DNA of 64,000 nt. Source: Sinotaia quadrata (Eukaryota > Mollusca > Gastropoda > Architaenioglossa > Viviparidae). The stretch is taken from the NCBI GenBank assembly GCA_028829895.1, contig CM054181.1, forward strand, positions 8,579,001-8,643,000, read 5' to 3'. A program made the position numbers and the translations under genes. A model generated the notes under the pieces. That model made no database searches. It worked only from the letters and a program-made list of their open reading frames with translations, and was not told the DNA's origin. Of the stretch, positions 22,166 through 35,355 are shown piece by piece. Numbering within the stretch: position 1 is the first letter of the stretch; the number at the start of each line of letters is the position of its first letter.

Positions 22166-22355
22166 ACATAACTGAGAAAGTGTTGATTGCAAATGGATTC
22201 CGAGTGGTAGAAAGACATCAGAGGATGAGAGATGACGAGGCCAACAACCAGCAAAATGTACACACCTCCAAAAAACAATCAGAATTGTAGTGTGCACTAA
22301 CCATCCTTAAACCATCAACTGGAGAAAAGGAATTGATGCAGGAAATTGTGACAGG

Positions 22356-22985
22356 GTGTGATGTACATGTATATGTAGTTGAATGTAACTATATTGCTTT
22401 TTGTGTGATATTCATTCTACTTGCACCTGCATTTAAAGGCATGTCACAAAGCAAGATGATTAGTCACTCACTAGACAGGTATGTCAGGCCTAGACAGTTG
22501 ATAAATAAACAAAAAAGTGATAAATGACCTTGTGACTCATGTAGTATATAATGAAAAGTTAGATTAATTAAAACCACTGACTGCTTAAATATATAATAAA
22601 TGACTAAAGACACAGCAGTATTCCATTGGCATAACAGACAGTCAGTGAAAATAAATTTGATAACTAGTCATAATGTAAGCATTCACTCGATTGAGTGAGC
22701 ACAAGTTGATAAGTCAATAAGTTTACATTCTTCAAATATAACTCACTGTTGCATCTCCCCTAAGGATAATGATTCTGTGGTATGTTATCTCCCCTGGGGA
22801 AGATACTTCTAAACCCACTGTATTTGACTAAAGGTTTTCTGATTGAGGATGAGTGACTGACAGCTAGGTCTAGGATAAAGTAGATTGGTAGGCAAAGGTA
22901 GATTGGTAGCCAAATTAACACCACAAGTCTGGACTGCAACAATTAGCCTTCACCAGAAGGGAGACAAACATGCTTTGCAAAGGGA
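22356..22985 (+). repeat. Dispersed ~650-bp repeat, copy 2
   Basis: Partner of 20352-21045, in direct orientation, on the other side of the 21715 exon. Matching landmarks include gacacagcagtattcca, gcattcactcgattgag, gttgataagtcaataag, gtatgttatctcccctggg and gaggatgagtgactgacagctag. No coding capacity is seen. Confidence 0.8.
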
Positions 22986-23183
22986 GATAAACTTGCACTG
23001 CAAGGAGAGGCAAACTTGCAAAGAGACCAACAGTCAGTCATCTGTCATGTAATTAGGGAAGATGCATAAGTTTGCAATCTTAAAATTTGTTAAAACTTGT
23101 AATTATGACTAAGTACTGTTTAATCATTTCTCTTTTGATTCATATTTCATCAGGTAGATTTTAAAATCTTTCCTTTCGCACAG

Positions 23184-23304
23184 GTTTGCTGGAATGAATA
23201 GAAAGTTGCTTGACATATTTGGCGTGAATTCATCCCAGTTGTACCCCGACTACTGGCCAAACTACGATCCTCACTACACCTCCCTGATAAAGCCCTCAAG
23301 CTGA
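23184..23304 (+). CDS. TMEM135: TMEM135 terminal coding exon with stop
   Basis: Acceptor tcctttcgcacag. The first G completes a lysine codon, then FAGMNRKLLDIFGVNSS runs on to a YWPNYDPHYTSL tail and stop TGA at 23302-23304. The MNRKxLDxFG motif and the DPxYT end match vertebrate TMEM135 (MNRKVLDVFG ... LDPRYTTV). Vertebrate proteins continue for about ten more residues after that point, and this one for about five. With the six upstream exons, this completes about 299 residues of an expected roughly 450-460. Confidence 0.94.
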
Positions 23305-24440
23305 CATCAAGGCCTCTAAATTGGCTTTCAGTGCACAGCATGATAAATATTTTATTTGGGTGATAATGATTTAATTGCAAGAGTGTGTGACCAAATAATA
23401 TTTTTGTTGTTGACATTATCTGAATACAAAGACATGCAGTGATGATAAAATGGAAAAGTGTGCCTTACATTCTTATCCATATATAGTGTATTTGAGATTT
23501 GTTAATATTTGTAAGACTATTATTTGTTTTTAAGCTGCAAATTACGAGTTAAAAATTTTCTTTACTTTGCTGAATTTGTTCTGGTCAATAGTGTCCACTG
23601 AACACTTATTGAAAGTCTGTACATAAGTAAGTGCAACTTACTTCATGTCCACCCCTATCCACTTTTTCAGTAATGTTCACTGTAACCATTTAAAAAGTAA
23701 GCAAACATATTTCATCCAGTAATCACTGTGTCCATTTAGAAAGTATACAGATGTGTGGTTTATGCAGTAATGAATGCATACCATTTATATTTGATTCCAT
23801 CTATTAATCACTGTACCTAGGAAGCATAATGTACTCTTATATAAAGTGTACTTACCTATTGAAAAAGTATGCAAATATTTATCATTCTGACTACAGTAGA
23901 CTCCTGCACAAGTAGATTTCTCTCTACAGATTTAATTCTTCAGGATCATTCCATGCTGCAATGCTGAACATCCATTCCACGTTTGATTTGTATGATTTAT
24001 GAAACTGCTCCTTACTACAAAATCTTTTATGAATGTACCTCTCATCCTTCCAAAACATAAATAACTCTGTACTCTCTTGCACTCATCTACAAAATCAACA
24101 GAACTTCAAAGCCAACATCAAATCCAAATCAAACAGGACAAAAAGTACACAAATGGGCCATATTCATTAGCACTGTTTCTAGCAAATTAGTCTGCTTATT
24201 GTTATCCCTACTCATACTTGAGCAGATTTACTTCTCTTTGGAAAGAGGTATGCCCACTAGATGGAACAGCAGTTGGTGGAATCCAGTTTTGAAGAAAAGG
24301 AAATGATGTCTTAAAATTATTGTCAATTCACTCTAGGTAATTATGTTTCCTTTAGGCCATCTCTTGAACACAAGGTTTTAACGTATCTATGCTTAGAGTG
24401 TTATATTGGGATATCAGAGAGTTCTGGGTATACAAATGTA
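23305..24440 (+). other. TMEM135 3' UTR or 3' flank
   Basis: AT-rich sequence after the stop. Degenerate 'cactgtacccatttagaaagta' units recur at 23600-23880. No strong AATAAA with a GU-rich downstream element is seen close to the stop. The candidates further away are AATAAA at 25457 and AATAAA at 27194, the latter followed by tgtgaattgttgc. The true polyadenylation site cannot be told from sequence alone. Confidence 0.4.
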
Positions 24441-25435
24441 ATATTATTTTAAGTTCTAAAAATAGACAGAATATTCTTGATGGTCATATGTATTATTTTT
24501 GTTCCAAAAATAGTTTGGCTATGTAAGATGGTATCTTTTCCAAATAATAGATTGGATCATGGCCACATATGGTACTTTTGTTGTAAAAAAATTAATTAAA
24601 TATTCATGATAGCCACACTATTTTTGTTGAATAGATTGAATATTCATTATGGCAATACATATATATGGTATATTTTTGTTAAAAAAATAGATTGGATATG
24701 CCTGATGTCTGCATATCGTATTTTTTTAAAAATAGATTGAATATTCATTGCCACATATGGATTTTTGCTCTAAAAATAGATGAGATATTCTTGATAGCCA
24801 CATGTGTTATTTTTGTTTTAAAAATAAATTGGATAATCATGATGACCACAAATTATTTTTGTTCTAAAATTAGATTGGATATTCATGATGGCCACACATG
24901 GTATTTTTGTTCTAAAATTAATTGGATGTTCATGATGGCAATATATGGTATATATTTGCTCTAAAAATTAAAATTCGAATTTCATAATAGCCACGTTATT
25001 TTTGTTTTAAAAATAAATTGGATATTCATGATGACCACAAATTATTTTTGTTCTAAAAATAAATTGGATATTCATGATGGCAATATATGGTATATTTTTG
25101 TTCTAAAAATAGATTAGATATTCATGATGACCACAAATTTTTGTTCTAAAAATTAAATTAGATATTCATGATGGCAATATATGGTATATTTTTGTTCTAA
25201 AAATAGATTGGATATTCATTCATGATGGCAATATATGGTATATTTTTGTTCTAAAAATAGATTAGATATTCATGATGGCAATATATGGTATATTTTTGTT
25301 CTAAAAATAGATTAGATATTCATGATGGCAATATATGGCATATTTTTGTTCTAAAAATAGATTGGATATTCATGATGGCAATATATGGTATATTTTTGTT
25401 TTAAAAATAGATTGGATATTCATGATGGCCACACT
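24440..25435. repeat. 50-bp minisatellite with MEF2-like motif in most units
   Basis: About 18-20 units built on gatattcatgatggcaata and tatatttttgttctaaaaat. The last seven copies (25090-25430) are nearly perfect at 50 bases. Left-hand copies are diverged and variable in length. Most units contain CTAAAAATAG or a one-base variant that fits the MEF2 consensus YTAWWWWTAR. It lies 1.1 kb past the TMEM135 stop and could be in its 3' UTR. Confidence 0.92.
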
Positions 25436-28400
25436 GAAAGAATCTTAATGCATTCAAATAAAACTTCTAATCCCAACCTCACTGAGACTGATGGCTAGTC
25501 AGACATCCAAAATGTTGCATTCTATATAATAATACTAACAAATAACATGTTTAAATACTGTCTGTTCATGTACAAAACTACTCTCCATTTATAGCTCCAT
25601 TTGTTACATCACAGATTAAGATATAATACCAGCAAAGCAACCATTCCCATATATTTAACATTGAACTGGCCTGCTTACTGAAATCTGTGATCTGCAGCAT
25701 CATTTGATAATGCTGGCATAGTTTTTTATTGTTGATATTTCATTATTGTTTATAAAATGTAAGTATAAACCTATCGTTTATGTATTAATTCTGTTTACGA
25801 TTAATGTTGTCTAGAACTATAGATTTTGTAGTAAACATAATGTATATACTTTCCAAGAAAATTGCCATAGAGCATAGATGAAAAACTGGTACCAGCTAGT
25901 CTACTGTTTATTAATTTTTATTCAAGAACAATTTGTGCTTGAATCATCTTGTAAATGTCTTAAAAAGAATACACTTAATTTCATTTGACCAGATTCAGAA
26001 CATTATTTGATTAACACTGGAAAAGGCAATGCATGGAGCATGTATCATTGAATTTAACTAAGTACAGTGAATATGTATTTTTATTTCCATGACAGCGTCA
26101 TCAATGTTTTCATGACTTCTAATCAGAATTAACTTTCTACATTTAAAAGAAATATTTACAACATTGTTATTGGTTAATTATTTTGCTTCCTATTTGCTAG
26201 TCCAATTCACTTTTACTTGTGGCCTCCATTGAAGGTTGATGACACACTACTTGTGCTTTAGGACTGTTGTCAGGGTGATGTCATTATGTTTAATTTTGGA
26301 GTGCTTGAAAGATTAATGACACTATGTTATTTTTTTGACTGTGTGGAAGGTTGATGACACTATGTAACTTTGTGACTGCCTGGAAATGTTGATGACATTA
26401 AATTAACTTTTGGACTGCCTGGAAGATTGATGACACTACATTAACATTGCATCCAGTGCATTATTGGTTGTTTTCATGACCATATTCATGAATACATTTA
26501 CTTCTGGGCTGCATGAGACTTTGAACAAATGTTGCAGTTACACATGTTGCATTACTTTCATGATTGTTGGTTGGCGTTCATTTCAGGCTGCATGAAATAG
26601 TCTTACTACCATAAATTAATTGATTAACAGAGTAATATCTTCTCATTCATAAGGGGCAGCCATTCTTGACATCATTTTCCCTTCTACCTCAGTCAGGTTT
26701 GACTTATCTGACAATTTCACTATTGTATGTGAAGCAAGCAGCAATTTACAAAAAGTAATGAAGGATGGATGGAGTAAATTTCTTACAATTTGAGAGTAGA
26801 ACTTGCTTTATATACATTTGGTAGGAAAAAAAATATAAGAAATAAGGGATTGTTTCTATTTTGAATTAAATTGGTTCCACGGTCTCAAGTTCCTCTAGAG
26901 GAACATATTTTTCATTGTCGCAATGTTAAGGCTGTCTTGTCACAAAAATAGTATTTAGTTTCCAGACAGTATATTCTGTATTATTAATAATCTGTAATTA
27001 TTTTGATTAATGCAGCAACAGAATACATTATAATTAGTTGTGTCGAAGGTTTTTGTTTTTGTATTTTTTTTGGGTGGTGCAGTCAGTGTTGTTTTTGTTA
27101 TTTTATTAAATTTTATGTATCAGAATAAATTGCTAAATTTATTAACTCACCTTCATACATACATTTAGAAGTTTTGTATTTCATTTTTTTTATAATAAAG
27201 TGTGAATTGTTGCATTTCTGATCCCCATTTCAAACTTGATCATGCAACAGTTTATTTTGTGTGTAAATTTGTCCCCCAACCCCACCAATCCTATTTTAAA
27301 ACAGTATGTTTAACATAGCTACCCTTTTGTGAAGGGGAGTTATATGACATTATACTCGTACAAGTATGTGTAAGCAAATGTTAAAGACTGCTAGACTTGT
27401 TGTGCCTGCTGAAACATTCAGTTTACATGTACTCACTATAATATTGTTAAAATATATCATTTCTTTACAAAAAAATATTTTGCTTTTACAAACTTTTTTC
27501 TTTCTTATTACTTATGCATGAGTGAATTTATTTAATTTGTTTGGTATACTTAATCACTGATAATATTTGAAATCATGGTTCATGTATTGCTCTGAAAGGC
27601 AAATGTCAAGTTATAAAACTTTATTAATGGGCAGCCATGTTTTCCTTGTTTTCTTTAGAAATTAGTACTCTATTAAATCCACACTTAATTACAGACTACA
27701 TAGCTGACTTATTTCCCTTCATTCGAGGAAATAAATCTGCTGTATGGTATTTCAGATAACAGAAACGAGGGCTTAACATTATTTCTCTTTAATCACATGT
27801 ATTCTGAAAAGAAAAGTCATTTGCACAAATTAAATACAAACCATCAGTAATAAAAATTTAAAATGTCCAAACAGAGAGAGACAGTATGTTATATTGGTGA
27901 TTTAGTTGTATTATAAAGAGAATAATGATTTAATTGCATGCCGAATACAACAGTTCCCACTATCTGGGAGCAGAACAATCAGGATTTGTGTGGATTAACC
28001 TGGATGTTAAAAGAAAATATAACACAAGCACACACATATAAGGCATATGACAAGGTAGTTCAAACACTAATGCTACAGTATTAGTAAAGATTAAATTGTG
28101 GGTGATGTGTATATTACTATTAGAGACACAACATTTTTTTGGTGTTTTTGCAAACAAGAAATTTGAAAGTTAAATGTTGAAAGCATGACCATATTGATGT
28201 TTAATTATATATAAGTTAAGTTGAATTTTTTTTTTCAAAATACACTGTACATTGAATTTTGAAAAGTGTTTAGCCAAGATTTTAATTATCTTGGTTTTAT
28301 TTTTTTCCGTTTTTCTGCATAATCAAATCTACTGTTCTCTGATTTTTTTTTTAATGCTAGTAATTGAATGGGTTTACTTTGATACCAAATACAATTTATA

Positions 28401-28639
28401 AAGATGATTTAAATGAATAGAAAATAATTTTATATCATATGATATATTGAACCGGTATTGCTTTGATTTAAATATTTTTTAATGGATTAGGCAAATATTT
28501 GATATAAAATCTGTTTAGTTATACACGTAATTTAGAAAAGATTTTAAATGAACAATTACTTCTTTGATATAAAAGTAATTTCATTTGTACAGGTGACTTT
28601 TAGTGGCCGGGATAAAAATAGTGGATTGAGTGACAATTT
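25436..28639 (+). other. Intergenic, mostly unique AT-rich sequence
   Basis: No gene recognised. A degenerate ~50-60-bp repeat (gttgatgacactatgt, gactgcctggaa) lies at 26230-26450. Two possible polyadenylation signals lie at 25457 and 27194 (see the TMEM135 3' flank). Confidence 0.5.
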
Positions 28640-29505
28640 CTAAGAGTTCTTTTCATGCATTTAGTGTACATGTATTTTGTTTACTAGTAAAATTTAGTGT
28701 ACACTTTGTTTACTACTAAAATTTAGTATATATATATACTTTGTTTACTACTAAAATTTAGTGTACATGTACTTTGTTTACTACTAAAATTTAGTGCACA
28801 TGCACTTTGTTTACTAGTAAAATGTAATATGCACTTTGTTTACTATAAAATTTAGTATACATGTAGTTTTTTTACAAATAAAATTTACTGTATATGGTTT
28901 GTTTACTAGTAAAATTTAGTGTACAGTTAGTATGTTTAGTAGTAGAGTTTATTTAGTGGTAGCATTTAGTGTACAATTAAGTTGTTTAGTAGTACATTTA
29001 GTGTATACATAAGTTGTTTAGTAGCATTTAGTGTACACATAGTTTGTTTAATATATAATGTTTTAATATATACATAAATTATTTACTAGTAGCATTTAGT
29101 GTATACATAAGTTGTTTAGTAGTAACATTTAGTGTATACATAAGTTGTTTAGTAGTAACATTTAGTGTATACATAAGTTGTTTAGTAGTAACATTTAGTG
29201 TATACATAAGTTGTTTAGTAGTAACATTTAGTGTATACATAAGTTGTTCAGTAGTAACATTTAGTGTATACATAAGTTGTTTAGTAGTAACATTTAGTGT
29301 ATACATAAGTTGTTTAGTAGTAGCATTTAGTGTACACAGATTGTTTATTAGTAGTATTTGGTGTACACAGATTGTTTATTAGTAGTATTTGGTGTACACA
29401 GTTTGTTTATTAGTAGTATTTGGTGTACACAGATTGTTTATTAGTAGTATTTGGTGTACACATTGCTTAGTAGCACCACATAGTTTCTTTGCTAGTAGAA
29501 TGACT
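28640..29505. repeat. Mosaic minisatellite with 34-, 33- and 31-bp units
   Basis: Three monomer types follow each other: tttgtttactactaaaattt (about 34 bp, 28640-28920), then acataagttgtttagtagta with acatttagtgtat (33 bp, 29080-29330, almost perfect), then gtttattagtagtatttggt (31 bp, 29330-29470). All share a TTTAGTGTACA/TTTGTTTA skeleton, so they look like one family changing along the array. The 75-codon minus-strand open frame at 29079-29306 is the 33-bp unit read in frame. Confidence 0.93.
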
Positions 29506-29507
29506 GA

Positions 29508-29868
29508 CTGAAAGAGTTCTTTTAAGTAATTTAGTATGTGCACACTTTGTTTATTAAGAGATACTGGTGGTGGCCTTTTAAGTAATTTAGTACGTGCACA
29601 CTTTGTTTATTAAGAGATAGAGATACTGTGGTGGCCTTTTAAGTAATTTAGTATGTGCACACTTTGTTTATTAAGAGATACTGGTGGTGGCCTTTTAAGT
29701 AATTTAGTACGTGCACACTTTGTTTATTAAGAGATAGAGATACTGTGGTGGCCTTTTAAGTAATTTAGTATGTGCACACTTTGTTTATTAAGAGATACTG
29801 TGGTGGCCTTTTAAGTAATTTAGTATGTGCACACTTTGTTTATTAAGAGATACTGGTGGTGGCCTTTT
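29508..29868. repeat. ~55-65-bp tandem repeat, 6 copies
   Basis: Unit gcacactttgtttattaaga with gatactggtggtggcctttt and aagtaatttagtatgt. Alternate copies carry a 6-base extension (gatagagatac), giving a two-unit pattern. Its TTTGTTTATTA core is related to the array just upstream. Confidence 0.93.
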
Positions 29869-30475
29869 TAACTGATGGCCTTCTTTAATATATCAATTTC
29901 TCAAAGATTATTTTATTATTTATACTGCAAAGTTGTTTATTATTTTTATCAGTCGAATTTACTTTGTAAAAAATGGTTTAGATAATAAAAATATTAAAGA
30001 ACAGAAAGTATTACAAAGAGTAAATAAATGTTAAAAAAATTCTATTAGACTGCATTTATCCAACAATTTTTTAATAATTGTATTTATGGGTATGATTATT
30101 TGGCAGTGACTTTTTAAAAATCTATACTTGAGAAATTGCTATATATGACCCATCTAAAAATCCACATGTAATCACCCATCACTCTTTATTAATACATTAC
30201 TGTCTGTGAATTTCATAACAGTATGACAAAAGCAATTCAGTGAAATAGAAACCTAGATAAGTATTCTTAATGCAAGAGGTTTAGAGACACATGGGAGAGG
30301 AAGGTGTTTTAGCAACCTGCAATGCAATGCCTTGCCTTTCACGAGAGTAGAAATAGACTTTAATCCATTTTCAAGGACCCCCTTGTGAATTCCATCAAAC
30401 AGAAATGACAATACTACTCAATTCAACCATGATGAGATTAAGTGTGATAGGATGTAAAGTAAGTGAAGTAAAAAT
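29869..30475 (+). other. Intergenic, unique AT-rich sequence
   Basis: No gene or structured repeat recognised between two minisatellites. Confidence 0.5.
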
Positions 30476-30479
30476 TAGT

Positions 30480-30878
30480 TATGGCAACAGAGATTTTAAC
30501 TGTGTGATAATGATTGTGGAGACAGATTTTAAGTATAAGTGTGATAATAATGTGAATAGAAAAAAAATAATGTGATAATGTAGATGTGTGATAATACTGA
30601 AACACAGAGAGATGTTAGTGTGTGATATGACTGAAATATAGAGATCATAATATGTATTAGTACTGATTTTAGTGTGTGATAGTACTGAAATACAGAGAGA
30701 TCTTATTGTGTATTAGTTTAGTATTGAAATATAGAGATTTTAGTATGTGATAGTACTGTTTTACAGAGATATTTTAGTGTGCGATAATACTGAAATACAG
30801 ACAGATTTTAGTATGTGTGTGGTACTACTGAAATATAGACAGATTTTAGTGTGTGATACTACTGAAATATAGACAGAT

Positions 30879-30940
<62 letters not shown>

Positions 30941-31000
30941 TACTACTGAAATATAGACAGATTTTAGTATGTGTGTGGTACTACTGAAATATAGACAGAT

Positions 31001-31031
<31 letters not shown>

Positions 31032-31393
31032 ATACTACTGAAATATAGACAGATTTTGGTGTGTGATACTACTGAAATTTAGACAGATTTTAGTGTGTGA
31101 TACTACTGAAATATCCACAGATTTTAGTGTGTGAGTGTGTGTGTGTGTGTGATACTACTGAAATATAGACAGATTTTAGTGTGTGTGTGAGAGAGATACT
31201 ACTGAAATATAGACAGATTTTAGTGTGTGTGTGTGTGAGAGAGAGAGATACTACTGAAATATAGACAGATTTTAGTGTGTGTGTGTCTACTAAAATATTG
31301 ACAGATTTTAGTGTCTACTGAAATATAGACATAATTTAGTATGTGTGTTTGTGTGTGTGATACTACTGAAATATAGACCCCAGATTTTAGTGC

Positions 31394-31424
<31 letters not shown>

Positions 31425-31465
31425 AGATACTACTGAAATATAGACAGATTTTAGTGTGCACTAAG
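30480..31465. repeat. ~33-bp minisatellite with nested (TG)n tracts
   Basis: About 20 units of tactactgaaatatagacag plus attttagtgtgtg. The GTGTG at the end of the unit is expanded to different lengths from copy to copy, longest at 30885-30938 (about 27 TG), with others near 31002-31031, 31128-31151 and 31392-31424. Some copies switch to GAGAGA. Left-hand copies (30480-30780) are diverged. Confidence 0.93.
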
Positions 31466-34400
31466 GATGGGGTCAAACTGAGCTGTGTATAACGATATAA
31501 ATGTGATGGTGTGTATAATTGATAAACTAAAATTATAGACTAGGATTAGGATTAGGATTGTTGGTGGGTGTGCATTCATGAGTGCGATAAGGATGGAAGA
31601 AAGTATGTGTAGACAGGGATGTTAAGTATTGTGTTTTAAGGGTTAGCTAAGCTACAGCTGAATTTGTGTGTTGCTGCAGTTAGTAAGATATGTAAATACT
31701 TTTTTATCTTATTTCTTTTTGAATGTTCCTAATGTGAAAGTTTTTTTCGTAGACTGTATCGTCTATATAGTTCAAAAGTAGCCCTGAATGCAATATCCCA
31801 GAGGTAACAAAAATAATAAAGAGCTATTTTAAAGTACCTCATTTATGTTTTTTTCATTTTCTGATGAAGGTTTTCACCCTTTTACTCTGTGCAGGAAAGA
31901 AAGATGGAGTGTTAATAAGTTAAATTAGAATTTAACTCTTTCAATTTTTCAAGTCCAAGTAGCAGATATGTTTTTTAGTTGGAATTTGTGTATGAGCTCA
32001 CCTTGTGTTATCAATTTCCTATTTCTTATAAATATTTTGAGTACTGATTATGTTCATTACAATATTATGTTGATGGCCAGACTAAGGCTACTCACTCAGG
32101 TTATATCTTATATATAATTTGTTTCCATATTCTTACATTATCATTTACTTGTCCTGGCGTCATTTACTTGTTCATTAATTGTGCTATTATAAAATTTTAT
32201 AACTCCCTTTGATTGTGAGTGGATTAATCAATACAAAATTAATGTTTATCATCTCTTTCTATATTAGATCCAGAAATTTTAGGTGTAAAATTTACGTACT
32301 GGTAAAATTTTACCAGAACATAATATGGGTAGGATAAGTTGACCTCTAAGTTTCCTCATTGAAAACTGCAACTAGAGAATTAAAAAAAAAAATGGACAAA
32401 ATGTATACATATAACTTTGTTGGACACTAGTTGGGGAAAGAGTCCTAACACATCCTCTGCCCTCATATCCTCCATCAGCTCTAAAGACATAATGCAGAAT
32501 GTAAAGTAATTCATGTTAGAATGCAAACTACGTAATAAATCCAGTGCTAATCATAAAGTTTAATTTTATTGTAATACTTTATCATACATCATTTATCTTT
32601 AAACTCTAAAGAATTTTTCTATAGGACTAAACAAAACACTCTGCCTATAGATCTAAAGAGAAACTTATGCACTTCATACTTTTCTAGTTTCTGGTCGGAG
32701 TAATGAGAATGGTCAGTGGACCATAAAAATGTCACTGTTGGTCAATTAGTCAAAGTTATAATGTTTATTATTGACTGTGCCTTATACAGAAAATGCCAGT
32801 TTAGAACTATTTTATTTAAATTTCATGCTGAAAGCATGCAACAAATGGAAGATCTCATGTACTGCCTTTCATCTCCGACCTAAATTCTTGTGCCTGTTAG
32901 TCACTTATACAAGTTATAGTTTTGCTTTTTTGAAAGCACCCAATTTGTTATGTGACATTTATTCTGACAGCAGAATTTGAAACTAGATTTTATTTTTATG
33001 TCTTTATTCTTATAAAAAATTGAATTGATTTTTCCATTCTTTTTCACTTCTTTTTTTAAAACTACATCTTTATTGGTGATTCTGTTAAAATGATGCAGAA
33101 TAAACATTCAGTTTGCTGTTGAAAATGCATTCTGTTGTGTATCATATGAGTGTATGATAGCTAATATATCATTAGTATATATAAATTTTAACTCTGGCAA
33201 AATACACTTTATTTTTTGTTAGATTAGGGGTTTTCAGTTTTTAAATAATCTCTTCCTTTTCATGACATATAAATTAAACTTGTTAATGTTATATAATATT
33301 ATTAGTTAGTACAACAATAATGCACTTTATAAGCATTGTTAAATATTCTTCATTCATTAATCTACAAGGAAATGTTTTAAATATGTTTGTAATTAAAACT
33401 GTTTAATAAAATTAAGCTCAAAGTTTTAGTATAATAAAATAAAAATTAATATAATTCTTATTTTTCATGCATTGCAACTTTAAAATTCACAATCATATGT
33501 ATTAAAAAGTTAATAATACTTGATTTAATCAGCAATACCTATAGCTATACATAATTTCAATGAGCCAATTGAATTTGATTAAAAGTTAATGATCCATAAA
33601 TATATACATTATTTCTTAAGATACTTTTTAGAGTTAATGATGCTCATATATTAAAATAAAGCTCTAAATTTGTTGATTTAAAAATGTTAATAAATATATA
33701 ATGCATGTATATGTATTATTAGAAACACATTAATTAATAACACCCAGAGAAAGTTAATACTATAAAGACTAAACACTTCCGACTAAAATTCTTATGGAAT
33801 ATATTTTAATATATTGCCCACATATAATGATATTGTGTAGTTCAAAGAACTACTCAATAAATACTTCCTTTAAGAAAGTAATTTCTTTTTCTCTCTTAAA
33901 CTGATAACTTTACAAACCAAATGTTTAACAATTCTCTGCATTGAACTGTTACAAATGAGAATTTCATTTCGATAAACCATTAAAGGTTGCCTTTGTCATT
34001 GTCAATGATATCATCTTTCAGGTAACTGAAGAATACAGAAAATCAATTTATTTGGCTTTGATAATTTTTCTGAATGAAATAATAAATCAAATACATGATA
34101 TGTATAAAGGACATAACTCTGTCAGTGATATGGGCAGAGAAGAGTTAAACAACAAGTTGCTTCCCTTCAAACATAACTGATCTAGCTGGAGCGATAATAA
34201 GATAATTATGAGTTTGAGTGTGGTACTAATTCTGATGACATAATGACAGACGCAGTATAATAAAGTTCAATTTTTCTGACAGACTTTCCTCATTCTTTTT
34301 CTTTGTGATCAATCTTTATCTATCATTATGTATATTAATTGACCTGGATTTTCTGGTATTTCTTTGTTTACGGAAAAATCATTAGTGCTGCTAAGGTTAA

Positions 34401-34884
34401 TATCACTGCTAGATTATTATTATTATTATTGCTAGGACTATTAGTACTGCTAAGAATATTAGTTATTAGCACTGTTAGACTGACAGCCTGTCATCAAGAT
34501 TGTGTATTATTTGTCTCAGAAGGCAACATGTGTAGTTAGGTCTGATCACTCAGTGACTGAAATATATTATCAATAACAATTAAAATAAATTTTCAATAGA
34601 CACTGAGAGACTTTTAGTGGTATTTCATCTAAATTAAAATCTCCAAATGTGTGAAAGTCTGGACAAAGTTTGACAAATCTGAAACAGTAAGTGAACATGT
34701 GGGTTTGGGAAAAAATCTACCATGATTGATTGAGGTGGGGTTTGAATCCAGATCACCCACTTGTGCGGTCACTCAACTCCCCAATTTAAATAACACTTTT
34801 AAAATATTAATATGTAAATGAGAGCAGTAGTTCAATTTATTTCTTTTTTAATGCAAAATAAATGTCAGAAGATTCTAAAGCAGA
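31466..34884 (+). other. Intergenic, mostly unique AT-rich sequence
   Basis: No gene recognised. It includes a short aggattaggattaggatt triple near 31545 and very AT-rich stretches at 33120-33760. Short open frames at 32771-33107 and 34339-34539 have no support. Confidence 0.5.
34700..34790 (-). mobile_element. Possible tRNA-derived SINE fragment
   Basis: Read on the minus strand, this contains GGATTCAAACCCC, close to the RNA polymerase III B-box consensus, preceded about 30 bases upstream by gttgagtgaccgcac, which is weakly A-box-like. It may be the tRNA-like head of a SINE. It does not fold clearly into a full tRNA and has no CCA or acceptor stem I can pair. Confidence 0.25.
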
Positions 34885-35355
34885 AAATGCCTATCTGTCT
34901 GTGTCTTGTCTTTCTATCTGTCTGGGATGTCCATGACTTCTACCTGTCTGTATCCATGTCTTTCTATCTGTCTGGGATGTCCATGACTTCTACCTGTCTG
35001 TATCCATGTCTTTCTATCTGTCTGGGATGTCCATGACTTCTACCTGTCTGTATCCATGTCTTTCTCTGTCTGGGTGTCCATGTCTTTCTATCTGTCTGTA
35101 TCCATGTCTTTCTATCTGTCTGGGATGTCCATGACCTATCTGCCTGTGTGAATGTCTTTCTATCTGTCTGGGTCCATGTCTTTCTACCTATCCCGTCCAT
35201 CTGTGTCCATATCTTTCTATCTGTCTGGGGTGTCCATGTCCATCTGTCTGTGTACACGTCTTTCTATCTGTCTGTGTCCATGTCTTTCTATTTGTCTGGA
35301 GTGTCCATGTCTTCTATATGCCTGTGTTCATCACTTCATGTCTCTCTGTCTGTGT
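34885..35355. repeat. ~52-bp tandem repeat rich in TCTGTCTG
   Basis: About 10 units of tgtctttctatctgtctggg and atgtccatgacttctacc. The first three (34900-35060) are almost identical and the later ones lose segments. Open frames on both strands are repeat by-products. Confidence 0.93.

Noticed and set aside
31540..31560. Telomere-like repeats (aggatt three times)
   Set aside because: The unit is TTAGGA, not TTAGGG, and is only three copies long.
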